From positions 169,933,104-169,997,103 of the forward strand of contig NC_073693.1 in assembly GCF_029784155.1 (NCBI RefSeq): DNA of 64,000 nucleotides, read 5' to 3'. Source of the DNA: Uranotaenia lowii (taxonomy: Eukaryota; Arthropoda; Insecta; Diptera; Culicidae). Position numbers and translations under genes: made by a program. Under the pieces are notes generated by a model. The model had not been told where the DNA came from. It saw nothing but the letters and a program-made list of their open reading frames with translations, and did no database searches. Shown here piece by piece: positions 22,980 to 35,580 of the stretch; within the stretch, counting starts at the first letter, position 1; every line of letters starts with the position of its first letter.

Positions 22980-24420
22980 AAATATGCCATTATAAATTCC
23001 ATACAAAAATAACGAAAAATACAAAATTTACTAAAACTACTAGACTTACCAAAATTGCAAAATTACAATAATAAAAAAAAAATACAAAAATGTTATTAAA
23101 AAAACACAAAATTTACAAAAATACTAATGACAATAATGACTAAATTAAGGGACGAACCAGCCAAAAGCTGAAAGCCTCTTAAAATGAAGAAAAAAAAAAA
23201 ATGACAAAATTTACAAAATTTACTACATTAACCAAAATTACCAAAAATTACAAAATCTACAAAAAATAAATAAATAAAGATAACAAAAAAAAGTGACGAA
23301 AACTACAAAAATTACAAAAATTACAAAAATTACAAAAACTACAAAAATTACAAAAATTACAAAAATTACAAAAATTACAAAAATTACAAAAATTACAAAA
23401 ATTACAAAAATTACAAAAATTACAAAAATTACAAAAATTACAAAAATTACAAAAATTACAAAAATTACAAAAATTACAAAAATTACCAAAATTACAAAAA
23501 TTAAAAAAATTACAAAAATTACAAAAATTACAAAAATAACAAAAATTACAAAATTACAAAAATTACAAAAATTACAAAAATTACAAAAATTACAAAAATT
23601 ACAAAAATTACAAAAATTACAAAAATTACAAAAATTACAAAAATTACGAAAATTACAAAAATTACAAAAATTACAAAAATTACAAAAATTACAACAATTA
23701 CAAAAATTACAAAAATTACAAAAATTACAAAAATTACAAAAATTACAAAAATTACAAAAATTACAAAAAATACAAAAATTTCAAAAATTACAAAAATTAC
23801 AAAAATTACAAAAATTACAAAAATTACAAAAATTACAAAAATTACAAAAATTACAAAAATTACAAAAATTACAAAAATTACAAAAATTACAAAAATTACA
23901 AAAAATACAAAAATTACAAAAAAAAAACAAAATTACAAAAATTACAAAAATTACAAAAATTACAAAAATTACAAAAATTGCAGAAATTACAGAAATTACA
24001 AAAATTTCAAAAATACAAAAATTATAAAAATTAAAAAATTTACAAAAATTACAAAAATTACAAAAATTACAAAAATTACAAAAATTACAAAAATTACAAA
24101 AATAACAAAAATTACAAAAATTACAAAAATTACAAAAATTACAAAAATCTCAAAAATTACAAAAATTACAAAAATTACGAAAATCACAAAAATTACAAAA
24201 ATTACAAAAATTACAAAAATTACAAAAATTACAAAAATTACAAAAATTACAAAAATTACAAAAAATACAAAAATTACAAAAATTACAAAAACTACAAAAA
24301 TTACAAAACTTTCAAAAATTTCGAAAGTCACATAAATTAAAAAAAATATTAAAATTGTGAAAAAAAAAACCAAAATTGGAAAAGTTACAAAAGTAACAGA
24401 AATCAAGAATCTATAAAATC
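22980..24420. repeat. 9-bp (ACAAAAATT)n satellite array with degenerate flanks
   Basis: From about 23297 to 24316 the sequence is an almost uninterrupted head-to-tail run of ACAAAAATT, with rare variants (for example ACAAAAATA, ACAAAATT, ACAACAATT and one ACAAAAAAAAAC run). Flanks at 22980-23290 and 24320-24420 are decayed versions. Because the unit is three codons long and stop-free, both strands carry long artefact ORFs (repeats of Thr-Lys-Ile or Leu-Gln-Lys on plus, Ile-Phe-Val on minus). These are not genes. Confidence 0.95.
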
Positions 24421-24879
24421 ACAAACATTATAAAATATCAGTAACAGGAAAAGGTTCCTGAAAAATTTCTGTGTTTTTGCGAACAAATATTTTGACTTTC
24501 TGCGATTTTATCCAGAATTTCGGTGATGGTTTTCTGTGATAAAAATGGCATAAATTTCTTTCAAATATTATGAAGAAATAAGTCTTTCTTACTTTTTATA
24601 TAACGAAACTTCAAAAAGTCATTCTTACTTTTTATATAACAAAAATTTAAAAAAAAAATCCGTGAAATTATGTAATTTTGGCAACCTTGGCACAGACCCC
24701 ATCCGTGCAAAACAGTTATTTTTTGGCGAAAACCGAGACACAAAGCTTCCAAAACTGGTTTGATTCGAGGATTTCTCCAAGCGGATTTTTATCTAAACTA
24801 TAAAAGTACAAACAAGCAACGAGTGTTCAACATCAAAATAAATACTGTGTAACGTTTTGCGGTGCCGTTTGGGAAATCA
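24421..24879. other. AT-rich sequence, no gene seen
   Basis: A TTCTTACTTTTTATATAAC block is directly repeated (about 24584 and 24625). Nothing else is identifiable. Confidence 0.35.
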
Positions 24880-26260
24880 ATCAACAAACTTGGTGTCCTG
24901 AAAGAAATGTGAAAAGAATAGTCCAATTTATCGATTTTTTTTTGACGCAATGAAGTTGCCTTCGTTTGTTCGTTCTTATTCCATCGAGCTGGATGCGGGT
25001 GCCAAAGTTTTGATAACATGATACGAACTAACATAGATCTGTCTATCAGTCTTTGATCAAAACAAAACCTCCAACAGCGCACTTTTTCTGTTCTTTTCCA
25101 CCTTTTTTTGGTGGGGAGGGCTTGAGTAGCTGCTACCTACTCGGTTCAAAGAGTTTGCTTTTTGTTTTTATGAGCGAAGTTTATTTTCTGTCAGGTTCCC
25201 TTTCAAATCTTGTAAAATGTAAGAAGAAAAAACTTTCCGTTCACTTGAGCTTGAGCTAGCTAGCTTCGGGAAAAGTTAGTAAAAGGGTGTCCCAATCAAT
25301 AATGCTTGAGCCGCTCGCTGTGTGGAAATTAGGTGTCGACAGGAATGTGGCGGGAGTTTTGGCGAAACATCAGCATCACCCTGGAGATGAAACTATGTTT
25401 GGGTAGAATATTTTTCCTTGGATCGAAACTTTTTCCCGACATGAAAGGGCATCGAATCAAATTCAATTAAACTTCGCACCCGGTCCAGAAGAGGGATTTC
25501 CTTTCATAAACTTTTTTTTCTGTCGGGTTCGGGCTCTCGCATAAGCAGACCAAACTGAATCGTTGGTGATTCCGGAAGTTTTCTACGCTGCTGTCCCGTG
25601 TTCAACACCACCCGGCGATGACAATCGAATCTTCTACTTTGAGCCAAAATAAAGAAAAAAAGATGGAAAAAAGAGGTTCGTTTTGAACATGACGATAAAA
25701 AATTTCCCGCCTTGGGAAAAGCGAAAGAACCGAATCCATTTCCCATATCGAAAGAGTGTTGGGTGGAAAAGGAAACTCCCAGTAATGTAATTATATCTCT
25801 TCTTGTCGAGCGACTCAATAACACCTCGTTATTTACCAGGTCTTCTTTTTTCATTTCCAAGGACCGAATCGGGAAAAGTTCAGAGCTGGTATGAATTTGC
25901 GGGAAGAGAAAGATAGATCCTGGACGCTGTGTAATGTATTCAATAGCTGTTCATCATCGTCGCATTGCATATTTCCCTCCCGTATCTACCCATAAAATTC
26001 GAGGGAGCTACACAGCTTTCCAACTTCCTGACACTGTTATTCAGCTTCGGAAGTGCTAATCAAAACTTTCCCAACAACGATTGGCACAAATTTCATTTAA
26101 TGCACTTCGACTGATGATGACTGGAAACGAGTCATCTGGATGGCCTGGATTTAGTTTCCTGTTCGGAATTAGTTGGAGAGAGATACAGAAAGCGGAAAAT
26201 GATACTCTGTGCTAAAATATTATGACAGCTTCGGAAGGGTTGCTCTCCAGGACAGGATGA
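24880..26260. other. GC-richer unique island 4
   Basis: Mixed composition and no repeat signature. ORFs at 25504-25860 (minus) and 25712-25894 (plus) overlap and show no known domain. Short symmetrical words such as GAGCTTGAGCTAGCTAGCTTC (about 25244) are present. Possibly regulatory or exonic; nothing decides it. Confidence 0.35.
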
Positions 26261-26642
26261 ACATCTTTTAATTTGGGGTTACGAGTTCAACCCCAAATGT
26301 TGAATGTGTTAGGTTCCTTTAAAAAAAAAAGATTGATTGAGGTCAATTTGATTGAATGTTTACAATTAAAAATGATTGTGAGGTAAAGTTTTGTTGCAAT
26401 TATAAACTTTAAAAGCCTGAACCTATAGATTTTAGTTAAATTATACTAAATTTTATACTACGCTTCTTGTTATTTTTCAACGTCAAACAGCACAATTTTA
26501 CCCATAAATGCATCATCTTTTTGACTCATTAAAAACCAGTTTTTTGAAGAGATTCGGTTTTAAACTGTCGGGTCTAGAGGTTTCAAAAGATTGTTCATTG
26601 CATGCTATTTTAAAGTATACACTTATACCAAGGTAAACATAC
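26261..26642. other. AT-rich sequence, no gene seen
   Basis: No ORF, repeat boundary or RNA signal supported. Confidence 0.35.
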
Positions 26643-27112
26643 GGGAGAATGAGGATACTTGATCTCTGGGGATACTTGATTCCTTAGCTATATCTCGGAA
26701 CCGGAATGTCTGACAAATATCAAATGTTCTAGAAAAATGTGTCAAATAGAATAAAACAACAATGCTGTTATCTCGACAAATTAAAAAAAATCGAGTTAAT
26801 AACATTTTTGTAATTTTTGTAATTTTGCAATTTTGGTTAGTTTAGTAGTTTTAGTAAATTTTGTAACTTTCGTTATTTTTGTAATTTTTCAATTTTGAGA
26901 AATTTTGTTATTTGTGTTTAAAAGGTTATTTGTGTTATTTTCTTTGTTGTTGATTTTTTATGTAAATGCTGGTAGTTTTTGTTTCTTTTCTATTTTTTTA
27001 TTTTTGTATTTTTTAAAGTTTGTAATTTTTGTTTCCAATTTATTTTTTAATTTTTGTCATTTTTAAAATTTTAGTAATTTTAGTGTATTTTGTAATTTTA
27101 GGGAATTTTCTA
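26643..27112. mobile_element. element D copy 2 with an inverted satellite remnant
   Basis: The tip GGGAGAATGAGGATACTTGA is followed by the doubled word GATACTTGATCTCTGGG / GATACTTGATTCC at 26654 and 26671 (17-bp period). From about 26805 the sequence becomes TTTTTGTAA-type repeats. The stretch 26811-26885 is the near reverse complement of 22985-23075, sharing GCAATTTTGGT.AGT.TAGTAG and TTTTAGTAAATTTTGTA. This remnant is therefore an inverted relative of the start of the large 9-bp array. Confidence 0.6.
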
Positions 27113-27197
27113 CCCCTTGGGACAAAAGAAATGGTTTACCTAATTGGAAATACAAGTTTTTAATGTTTGATAAGCTCAAGGCTGATTTATAGGTATG

Positions 27198-30100
27198 TAG
27201 GGTAAAGGACCTATTTTGAACCGCTTTGGGAAGTGGCTATGCTATTTTCTGAAATAACAAAGTACATGTTACAATTTTTGGCTGCTCTTCGTTTCTTTGA
27301 TTACACTGGGTGACAGCCAAAAAATAGTCTGGGGTTTCTCAGCTGATTTAGACTAATTTTTGTGTCCTGAGTTAGAATATCACATTGATTTTGCTGTATC
27401 AGGTCAACTTTTTGAGATACAGTATTCTAATATCCTGACCTGATTGAACAAAACCATGGTCATTTTCGGACTCAGGGCGTCAATATTAGTCTAATTCAGT
27501 TTGAAAACCCTGGACTATTTTCCAAAAATCTTTTTTTGTTACTCAGTGTTATTACTCTGGTCGGTATTTTGGACCACCAGATTTTTATTTTGGACCACCC
27601 TCTGGACCTATTTTGGTCCACCTTTAAACTAAATAAGTTTTTTTTTTCTCTAAATTTTGCTTTATTTACGACAGCGATTTATGCGCAATTATGCGAATAA
27701 TTCAGTTAATCTTTTCTTTTCTTATTCTATTAGTCAAGTTTTGTTTGTTCACGTTAATTCATTCCTGAACTAACTTTCTTCAATTTTTATAAGCCTCTAT
27801 TTAGCTACACATGTTTGTTGAATATTTGCTTCTACAACCATCTGTTGGCTTATCTTTAGGATCGATTTTTGCGTTCTACTTCAGCCGAAATGATTGGTTA
27901 GGAAAGTTTGACATCATCAACTCCGCGACATCAATTAATGCATTTTGACTTGAAAAACCTTCGTGGATTTGGTTTGGCGTCAGTTCTGTAGAATACATAG
28001 ATTCAAAAAAGATTAAAATGTGCATTAATTATGGGATTTTTTTAAACATCTAAAAGCAAGATTTTTTTTCGCTGGAAAAATTGCAAAGGTTTATCCGCTG
28101 TTTCGAAGCTGCGCTGCTGCCATCTGGGGTAAATAGTACGATGTTGCGTGAGCAACATTCCGGGTGAACGATAAATTATAGACGACTTGACATTGCTTCG
28201 AGTTGAATTTTCATAAATCCAAATGATTATGAAAAAAAAACACTCCTTTGAAAAATTCGAGTTTTGTTTTAATAAAGTTAGAATAAATTAGCCTGGTAGA
28301 AAAGTCAAACTATCCGATAGTTCTATTTTAAAATAGGCAGTCGGTCAGAAAAAAACTAACATGTAAACCAATCTTTTCGTCCATTTTTTAAACTTTTTAT
28401 TTTTTTTTAAATTATCTTTATTTTTATTATATCTTTATATTAAACTTTATGCGCTTCTCACTGGTCTGTATGCATGAACGATTTTTTCGTTGTTATTTTA
28501 AACTATAACTATTTGATATGGTTTAGTTGTTACATTTAATAAATATGTTATATAAAAATTCAAATAGTTTCAATTTCAGAAAGTATAAAATGTTGAATTT
28601 TACTTTGAAATCGGCTAGTGGTTCTATAAATTTAATTTTCAATAAAATTTCTCGAAAAATTCAGATCATAAGGTCCGATAAACGTACAAGACATGATATA
28701 ACTATTGAACGATGTTAATTGAATAGCATCAAAGTAAACTTGAATTATGTAGGGAAAGTCGGGTAAGACGGACACTCTAAGGTTGAATCGCAATAGAAAA
28801 TCAGTTGTTGCCTTTTTCATCGCAGTTTTCGGTCAGATGGGTAGTTTAGGAAGTTTGCTATCACATTAACCATTGGCATTAGTAAATTTCCTTCATCTAG
28901 ACTGTTTTTGTAGCAATCTAAACATGCTTGCAAATAACAGTTTTTCAAAATGGTCGGGTAAAACGGACACTGCGTAGAAAAGGTAAATATTTGCCGGAAA
29001 AAAATCTGTTTTAGTACATATTTTGTGAAATAAGCATTTGAAAATGTTTTTAAACAAAAATGGAGCCAACTGGTTCGAATCCGGTAGCGGAACAGTGTGA
29101 TTTTCATAATTCCGCTTTCAATAGGGCTGTTTTTACCAAGGATCACCTTTAAGCAGTTTTTATGGCTTATTTGAGATGCTGAGTACTATTTGACAGACAA
29201 TTTCACTTGTCAAAGGTTTTCTGAAAGCATATGGAAGATCAAGCCGAGAAAAAATTTGAAATATCTGGAGAAACTTATGTGTCCGTTTTACCCGACCTTG
29301 AAGTGTCCGTCTTAACCGACCTAGCAACTTTTTTTTAAAACGTTTGTTGTTCAAGCCCGTCGACCAAAATTCGATAGTTTTCCTCCAGATGGCCAATGAG
29401 AAGCCTAATAAAGATTCCACCGTTGAAATCGCTTGAAATTTCCAAAAATGTGGCGAGTTTTGGACTGTTTTCTGAGTACAAAAAATTACATCGAATGATG
29501 CAGCATGAAAGTTTTTGTTTGTTTTGTTTACTATTATGAGACCTTGCTTGCTACAAATCAACAAAAGGTCTCGAAAGTGATAATACACATAGAAAAACAC
29601 ATTTCCATCATTAGATTTTTCCAAACATTGTAATTTCTGAAATACTGAATGTGTCCGTTTTACCCGCTGTGTCCGTCTTACCCGACTTTCCCTAGTAATT
29701 CTAGGATGAAATTTTTCTTTCATTTCAACCACCATCAAATATTCAAATCCGCCTTCCAGCTTTAAATTATTACGCCTGATTGTATGCAGCTGCTGAAGGA
29801 AACCTAAAAGAAAATAGCAAAAATTTAAGTTTTTTCGAATAAAAAATTCTAGCTTACCAATTGTTGGGTCTTTCCCAAATTTTGAAGGGATGTAAATTGA
29901 CTTCTCTCAACAAACTGCAATTGAGAATGTACATTTGCCTTAAGTTTTCATTTATAAATATGTTAAATACTCAGTAGGGTTTTTGGGGTAGTAAAAATAG
30001 ATCTTTTTTGTTGTCGATTTGCGATGCTTCACGGCACATACACATTTTTTTCCTATAGCTCACAACAATTTCTGAACCTTCTCCTTTAAATTGTATCCAT

Positions 30101-31210
30101 CATATTTTGAGAGTTCTAACCAAATCAGAGAAAATAAAGATTTGTTACCTACAAGCTAGTATTTCCACCTGTTTGATTAGATAGACACACACGATCTGTC
30201 AAAAATGCGAATTTTTATCTTTGAAAAAACTTATGTTCGACGAAAAAAAAATTATCGTGGGAGTAAATTCTTCAACCGTTTTTTTTCATTTATTGCAGAA
30301 CCACAGGGGCTAAAAAACTAGATTTCTAGTATTTTTCGCTAGAAAGTTTTTACACATTTTAAATTTTTTCTATGTTTTGAATCACGTTAAGACTATCTCA
30401 TGGCTATAGTTGAATATACTATTTACTTAAATTGTCCTTCTATTAACTGCGATATTTGACTATTTCAAATTTTCAACTCAGTTACATATTTGTCAATTTG
30501 TTGTTATTTTTTCCAACCCCTCCATTAAACGGGGTTTATATTTCGTCTCTTCTACCTAACCAAGTTTATGTTTATCTCTCAAAAATCAACACTGTATGGT
30601 TGTAACTTTTAGACCAAACTGTCAATAATTTTTCAATAATTTTTCAATAATTTTATTTATAATAAACGATTGAAATAGTGGGCATAATTCTTTGCATATT
30701 ACCGTTCAACGTTTTATTACGTCCATGAACATTTAAGAGCAGGTTGCATACTCAGACTATGTTGGGTGGTCCAAAATAAGTCCCTAAGGAATTAAGTTGG
30801 ACCTTTTTTCGACATGAGTCAAATTGCGATTAAAACAAGTTTTTTTGTTTTTGAGCTTGCAAACTAGTTTTCAAGTATTTTCTCAAAACTATGAACATGT
30901 TTGTAGCTGTTAAATTCATCACAGCTAGGCAGAAAACTTCTTGGAAATTTACTTCAATAATGGCTCGTTCTCCTGAAATGGGAGGCCCTGATTTGGCCCA
31001 ACTGTGAAAAATCAAAAAGTTATTTTCAATTTTTTATCACTATCAGCTTATTTAAATGGAATCTAAGATATGATTAGAATCATAAGAAAAAGATTTTCCT
31101 ATATTTGTTCAAAAGTCTCATGATTAACATGATTTATGAGAGAAATATTGGAAAAAAGCTGCAAGCTGTTCCAAAATATGTACCCGGTCCAAAATAAGTC
31201 CGTTACCCTA
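27198..31210. mobile_element. element B, ~4-kb TA-flanked element carrying a nested MITE
   Basis: The left tip TAGGGTAAAGGACCTATTTT is at 27198, and the right tip is the inverse of TAGGGTAACGGACTTATTTT, ending at 31210. Near the right tip the word TTCCAAAATATGTACCCG / GTCCAAAATAAGTCCG is doubled at 31169 and 31187 (18-bp period), and TTTTGGACCACC repeats occur at 27.57-27.63 kb. Removing the nested 945-bp element leaves about 3.07 kb. No transposase or other ORF is present. Element A at 14570 is a shorter relative. Confidence 0.8.
28750..29694. mobile_element. 945-bp MITE nested in element B
   Basis: The terminal inverted repeats TAGGGAAAGTCGGGTAAGAC (28750) and their perfect inverse ending at 29694 extend 26 bp. 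The word GTGTCCGTTTTACCCG is doubled at the right end (29651 and 29669, 18-bp period) and occurs again in pairs at 29279 and 29303. On the opposite strand it appears at about 28757 and 28953. That makes six iterons in under 1 kb. The 192-codon minus ORF here (29160-29738) runs out through the right terminal repeat and its product resembles no known protein. Confidence 0.9.
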
Positions 31211-31599
31211 GTTTGATGTCTATTCTAAAATGTGGACCAATTTTGAATTTTGAAAGCAATAGGCGTACAACAAATATTTACGCCTTTGTTAAAATTTTCT
31301 CTATTTCCTTGATGTTTTGGCTCCCAAACGCTTCGTATGCATTGTACTGAAAGGAATATTTATGATAGAACAATAATAAAACCATAAAGCTTTCGTTCCA
31401 CTTAAACTACACTATTGGCACTGATGAAGCAGCTGCAAAAATTATGCACCTCTTCGGTAAGAAGTATCATCTGCATTTTGCACCAAAGTTGTTTGATGTT
31501 GCGCTAGTCATGATCAGAATGACCTTGAATGAAAAAAAAAAAACAAGTAGCTGTACCACTGCTGAAATGTTTCACCATTCACCAATCGAGTTTCTATCG

Positions 31600-32900
31600 G
31601 CTGCATCATCAAGTGAACTGACTGCCAGCGGGAATAGAAGGATGGGAAAGATAGGTAGGTACTTATTCCAAACCTAATAACCTTCAACTGGCGAATCCCG
31701 CTCGTTGTGTTCGGTTGAGCGTAAGCCACACTTTAGTACCTTCTGGCCGATCTGCAGCGCCGTATCTTCGCTGCCGCAATTGGTCCTAAACACGTCGGTT
31801 TCGAGCAGACGCTTCGCCGTTAGCCAGTTGCCAGACACAAATCGAGGGATTGCTAATTAGATGACTAATGTGGGATGTGCTTTTTTTGCCTCATCCCGAT
31901 TCAGCAGCAGCGTTGTTCGACTGTTTGTTTTATGGAAATTAGCTTTTTTTTTTCTCTCGACCGCACTCTTGTGATATCTATCGAGACAAACCTAGCTATA
32001 GGTGTATCAAGTGAATAACAACAATCGGTAGAGTCGAGAAGCGATGAGAATCGGTCATTTGGAATGCACTCCACATTGCTCTGCTCCTGACAAACCGAGG
32101 ATGGCAGTCAGGCAGTGTGTGGCGAAAATCCAGTCAGACCTCAGCCAGCAGCAGAGTCAGAAGCGTATCGTCGTTCTCGCCTTTGAGTGGCAGAACCGGC
32201 GTTCTCAAAGATGACGCCATCACGCCATCAGAAGCTAATCGGACGCGCCTGGACTTGACTATAGGTATCCGGTGTGCTAAACTAGAAGTACCTAAGTTTT
32301 ATTCGGCGTGAACGGCGCAGTGTTTAGCACACGGAATGCCTGTTTCTGTCAATGTTTGAGATGGCATACGGGGGAATAGACTCGAAATCAGTCGCGTATC
32401 TTCTTCAACTTCTTCACTTAAGTAAGCTAGTATTAGGCAGCACTTCAACTTAGTAATCTACTACACTACTGGGGCTTAGCTATAGGTATCTTAGGCTAGA
32501 TCGGTTTGAGAACATCATCATCATCCCCTGATCGTTCGGCCGGAGGAAATGACTAATCCAAGGCACGTTCTAGTGTTTATCGCCAACACCGCAGCACAGA
32601 TTGCACAAATTTATGTGTCAGGTGCAACGTGTACCTTCTGTAACGAGACGATACGATGCATCGAATTAAGCACCCCGAGCTTTGGTCAACAGAAAGACAA
32701 CTAGCCAGCCAATACCTAGAAAATGAATACCTACACTTGGCGTTGGCGTCTGATTGATTGAATTGACCGTTGGGATGTACTTCTCGGTAATGAATTGTTC
32801 TGTTTAATTGTCGTAACTGATAGCCACGTCAGTTCGGCACAAATCGATGATAATCGCTTAACCATCGTAATTAATCTTGACCCTCAAATATACTTTGAGC
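31600..32900. other. GC-richer unique island 5
   Basis: No repeat signature. It includes the minus-strand candidate exon at 31674-31852 and a plus ORF (32117-32311) with no recognisable domain. TATAGGTATC recurs (32260 and 32482), and CTATAGGTGTATC occurs at 31995. Promoter, untranslated exon or enhancer are all possible. Confidence 0.4.
31674..31852 (-). CDS. candidate coding exon, unrecognised protein
   Basis: The minus strand is open from 31856 down to a stop at 31674. Codon choice over about 31750-31845 favours G/C in third position, unlike the surrounding DNA. The peptide includes SGNWLTAKRLLETDVF and then NCGSEDTALQIGQK. An acceptor-like ATTAG precedes 31852, and an AAG|GTACTA donor-like site lies at about 31749, so the real exon may be 31750-31852. 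I do not recognise the family. The plus-strand frames are partly open too, and no partner exon was found, so a chance ORF in a GC-rich island remains possible. Confidence 0.25.
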
Positions 32901-34187
32901 AATGTTTTTCAGGCTTTTTATGTTGAGAGTGCAATCATTCAGGCTGACAAAAAGGTATTGCAATATCACGGGTATTACGAGTATGTATTAAAAGTTAGGT
33001 AATACTTGTTATGATGGTTGAGGAAATTGGTTTATTGCTCAAATATTAAAAAAAAATACAGTCTTTTTTCATATTAAATTATTAAAATATTACAAAAATA
33101 ACTAAACACTGTTAATACTCACCGTATGTATTCTTGAAAGTTCGCAACAAATACTATGCTGTTAAAAATTTTATTTTGCAACTTTTTCATAGTTTCATGT
33201 TATTCTATTACAAATTTTTTTATCTGAAAAGTACTTTTTCATAAAATATGTATGTTTGGTTAGGGCAATTAACATCTCTAATATGTATATTCAGTTGGAA
33301 TTTATGAAAACTTGGACCATAGCAGCTCCGCTTTCAAACGATTATCACTGGAATTTTAGCTGAATAAATCCTGGTCATTAAACCACTATTAAGTAACGTC
33401 TTCCTTCAAAATATCTTTTATCACACCTATAAGTGTAAAAGGTCTTACGGTAGTGTTTTTGATTATATTTTAATAATTAATTTAAGAAAATGTTGGGGTC
33501 CTTCGAATCTTTTGTCATATTCTTATCACTTTAAGTTTTGGTGATATGGCGTTTGGAAGTTTTTAAATTCATAAGAATTGAGTGAAATTAATCTTTAATA
33601 ATTGATAAAATCACAAACCTACATGGAAGATTAAATCCAATTTTGAATCCATTTGTTGTCCTTCACTCGATTTAGGACCAAATATTAAGAAAATTCTTCA
33701 GTTTTAAAAATAAATTGCATTAGAAAATCAAACTACCAATTTTTCAAAAAAAAAAAAAAATTTGGGAAAAATAAAACTGTGCCTGGGATTGAACATTAAG
33801 AATTTTTGATATTTAAGGTATTAATCTATTGAAGAATGTAACTCGTTTTGACTTTTGCTTTAGGAAATATCTGAGTCTTTATTTGGAATATAAAGGGACA
33901 AATGGTTGTTTGTTGATCCTAGAAAGTATCCTACTTACAATCCTTCTTTCATTCCTCGTTGAGCACCATTCTTTTGGCCTTTACACAAAACTGATGGTCT
34001 CGATCAATCACGGAGTAGCAACCATTGGCGAGGTAGAACTTGTTCTGCTTAGCCACGCCAGCGATCATGGAATTTGAAGTGCGTAAGTTGAACAAAGTCT
34101 AATCAAATATGTTATCTGAAGTTTGAAATGTATGATCTTATCCAAGCACTTCAAGTTCAATGATTTAAGGTGAATATGAGTAGTCAA
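32901..34187. other. AT-rich sequence, no supported gene
   Basis: A slightly GC-richer ORF at 33829-34077 (plus) has no recognisable domain. Otherwise short ORFs and homopolymers only. Confidence 0.35.
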
Positions 34188-34222
34188 CTAAGCTAAGCTA
34201 AGCTAAGCTAAGCTAAGCTAAG
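34188..34222. repeat. (CTAAG)7 microsatellite
   Basis: Seven perfect tandem copies of CTAAG in 35 bp. Confidence 0.95.
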
Positions 34223-34644
34223 GGAATATCTGAGTCTCATGGTTTAGAATTAAATTTAAATTTCTTCAAAACTCCCGTTTTACACAAAACGGTGAAAAAC
34301 ACAAACGGATAACGTTACTTTTGTTCTCAGAAGTCAAAATAACCAATCTTTGGCTTCGAAAAAGTTTCTTTTTCTATATTCCACAGTTTTGCCAAAAGTG
34401 TTTAGCGGGAAGTTGCTATGGCCGGACACCTTCTATAGCCGAAAAACAATGATTTTTCGAATTCGCATTATTCTAATAATGTTTTGAAACCATGAAAATA
34501 AGGTTAAAAGCAGCCTGATATAGAGTTTGAAATACGGCGATTCAATCTGTTAAAGTAAACCAATGACAGTCATCGAAAGCTTTTGTCTAGTAGGTCGAAG
34601 AGGATCGCCTAAATTTTGCACATGTATTGTGATCGTTTTTTTTA

Positions 34645-34995
34645 TTATAAAGTTTTATTATTTAAATCTAAATTGACATTTTGCCAACTTTCGTAGAAAC
34701 TAAGTAAAGTTTTATTAAGATAAAATATGAAACTGATAGTTGGACAGGTCAAAGCTATAGCGCTTTAAGTAGAATAAACGAATAGATGCTGAAAGAATGT
34801 GCTGGGCCACAAAGCCCTAGCTCACATTCTTTAATCATCTATTCGTTTCTTCTACCCAAAGCGATCTAGCTTTGACCTGCCCAACTATCAGTTTCATATT
34901 CTTTCGCAATAAAATTCTACTTAGTTTCAATAAAATTTTCCGAAATGTCAATTCAGATTAAAATTAATATGATTTCAGCGGTGATTTGAATAAAA
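34645..34995. mobile_element. foldback element, ~170-bp arms
   Basis: The sequence pairs with itself around a centre near 34811. Matching blocks include AAATTGACATTT / AAATGTCAATT, AAACTAAGTA.A.TTTTATT and its inverse, ATATGAAACTGATAGTTGG.CAGGTCAAAGCTA, and AACGAATAGATG / CATCTATTCGTT. Arms are about 85-90% paired by eye. No ORF. Outer ends are not sharply defined. Confidence 0.8.
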
Positions 34996-35580
34996 TAACA
35001 GATTATAAAATATAAAAACCTTGATGCACGATTTGACTTAGCACTTTGTTTTTGACAGTCTGTAGTTTTACATGACCTTATTTACGATCAGTTAAATGTA
35101 ATATTAATTGAATTCAAACTCAATTTCCTTATAAAATTCCGTTTCGTATACTATCAAGATATTCCTAATTCAGTGTTTTTGAGGATTCACTTTTTTGTGT
35201 AACCATGAAAATTACATCATATATGCTCAAAATAAAAAGAAGTTATCTATGATTACGAAATATTACAGATAGAAATTGTGTTCTGTACCATGTAACATTA
35301 GTGCGATTCAATTTCAGTGCTGTAATTGGTCCTATTATATTTTTATTCTGTAAATTTAAATCACAATATCGGATTATTTACCATGTAATATCAACAGTTT
35401 TCAATTTCAGTGCTTTTAAGGAGTTCGTCTGACTGACATTACTCTATAGGTTTTGTTTATTGGAGCACAACCCAACCCAACAAATTGAAATTTATTAATG
35501 AAAAATCAGAGTTTAAGAAGAGGTTGGTAGTAGAATTAAACGACATTGATGGAAAAATGATTGAAGAACAATTTGACGAA
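34996..35580. other. AT-rich sequence with a loose internal repeat
   Basis: ACCATGTAA(C/T)AT...CAATTTCAGTGCT occurs twice (about 35289 and 35381). No gene seen. Confidence 0.4.

Noticed and set aside
23293..24027. 244-codon plus-strand ORF and the 136-codon minus ORF nearby
   Set aside because: Pure translation of the 9-bp satellite; unit length divisible by three and free of stops, so openness is guaranteed.
23290..24320. CRISPR-like array
   Set aside because: No spacers; it is a continuous simple satellite in a eukaryotic context.
29160..29738. 192-codon minus ORF
   Set aside because: Crosses the terminal repeat and iterons of a MITE; no protein family recognised.
34188..34222. Telomeric (TTAGG-like) repeat
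   Set aside because: The unit is CTAAG/CTTAG, not the insect TTAGG unit; only seven copies.
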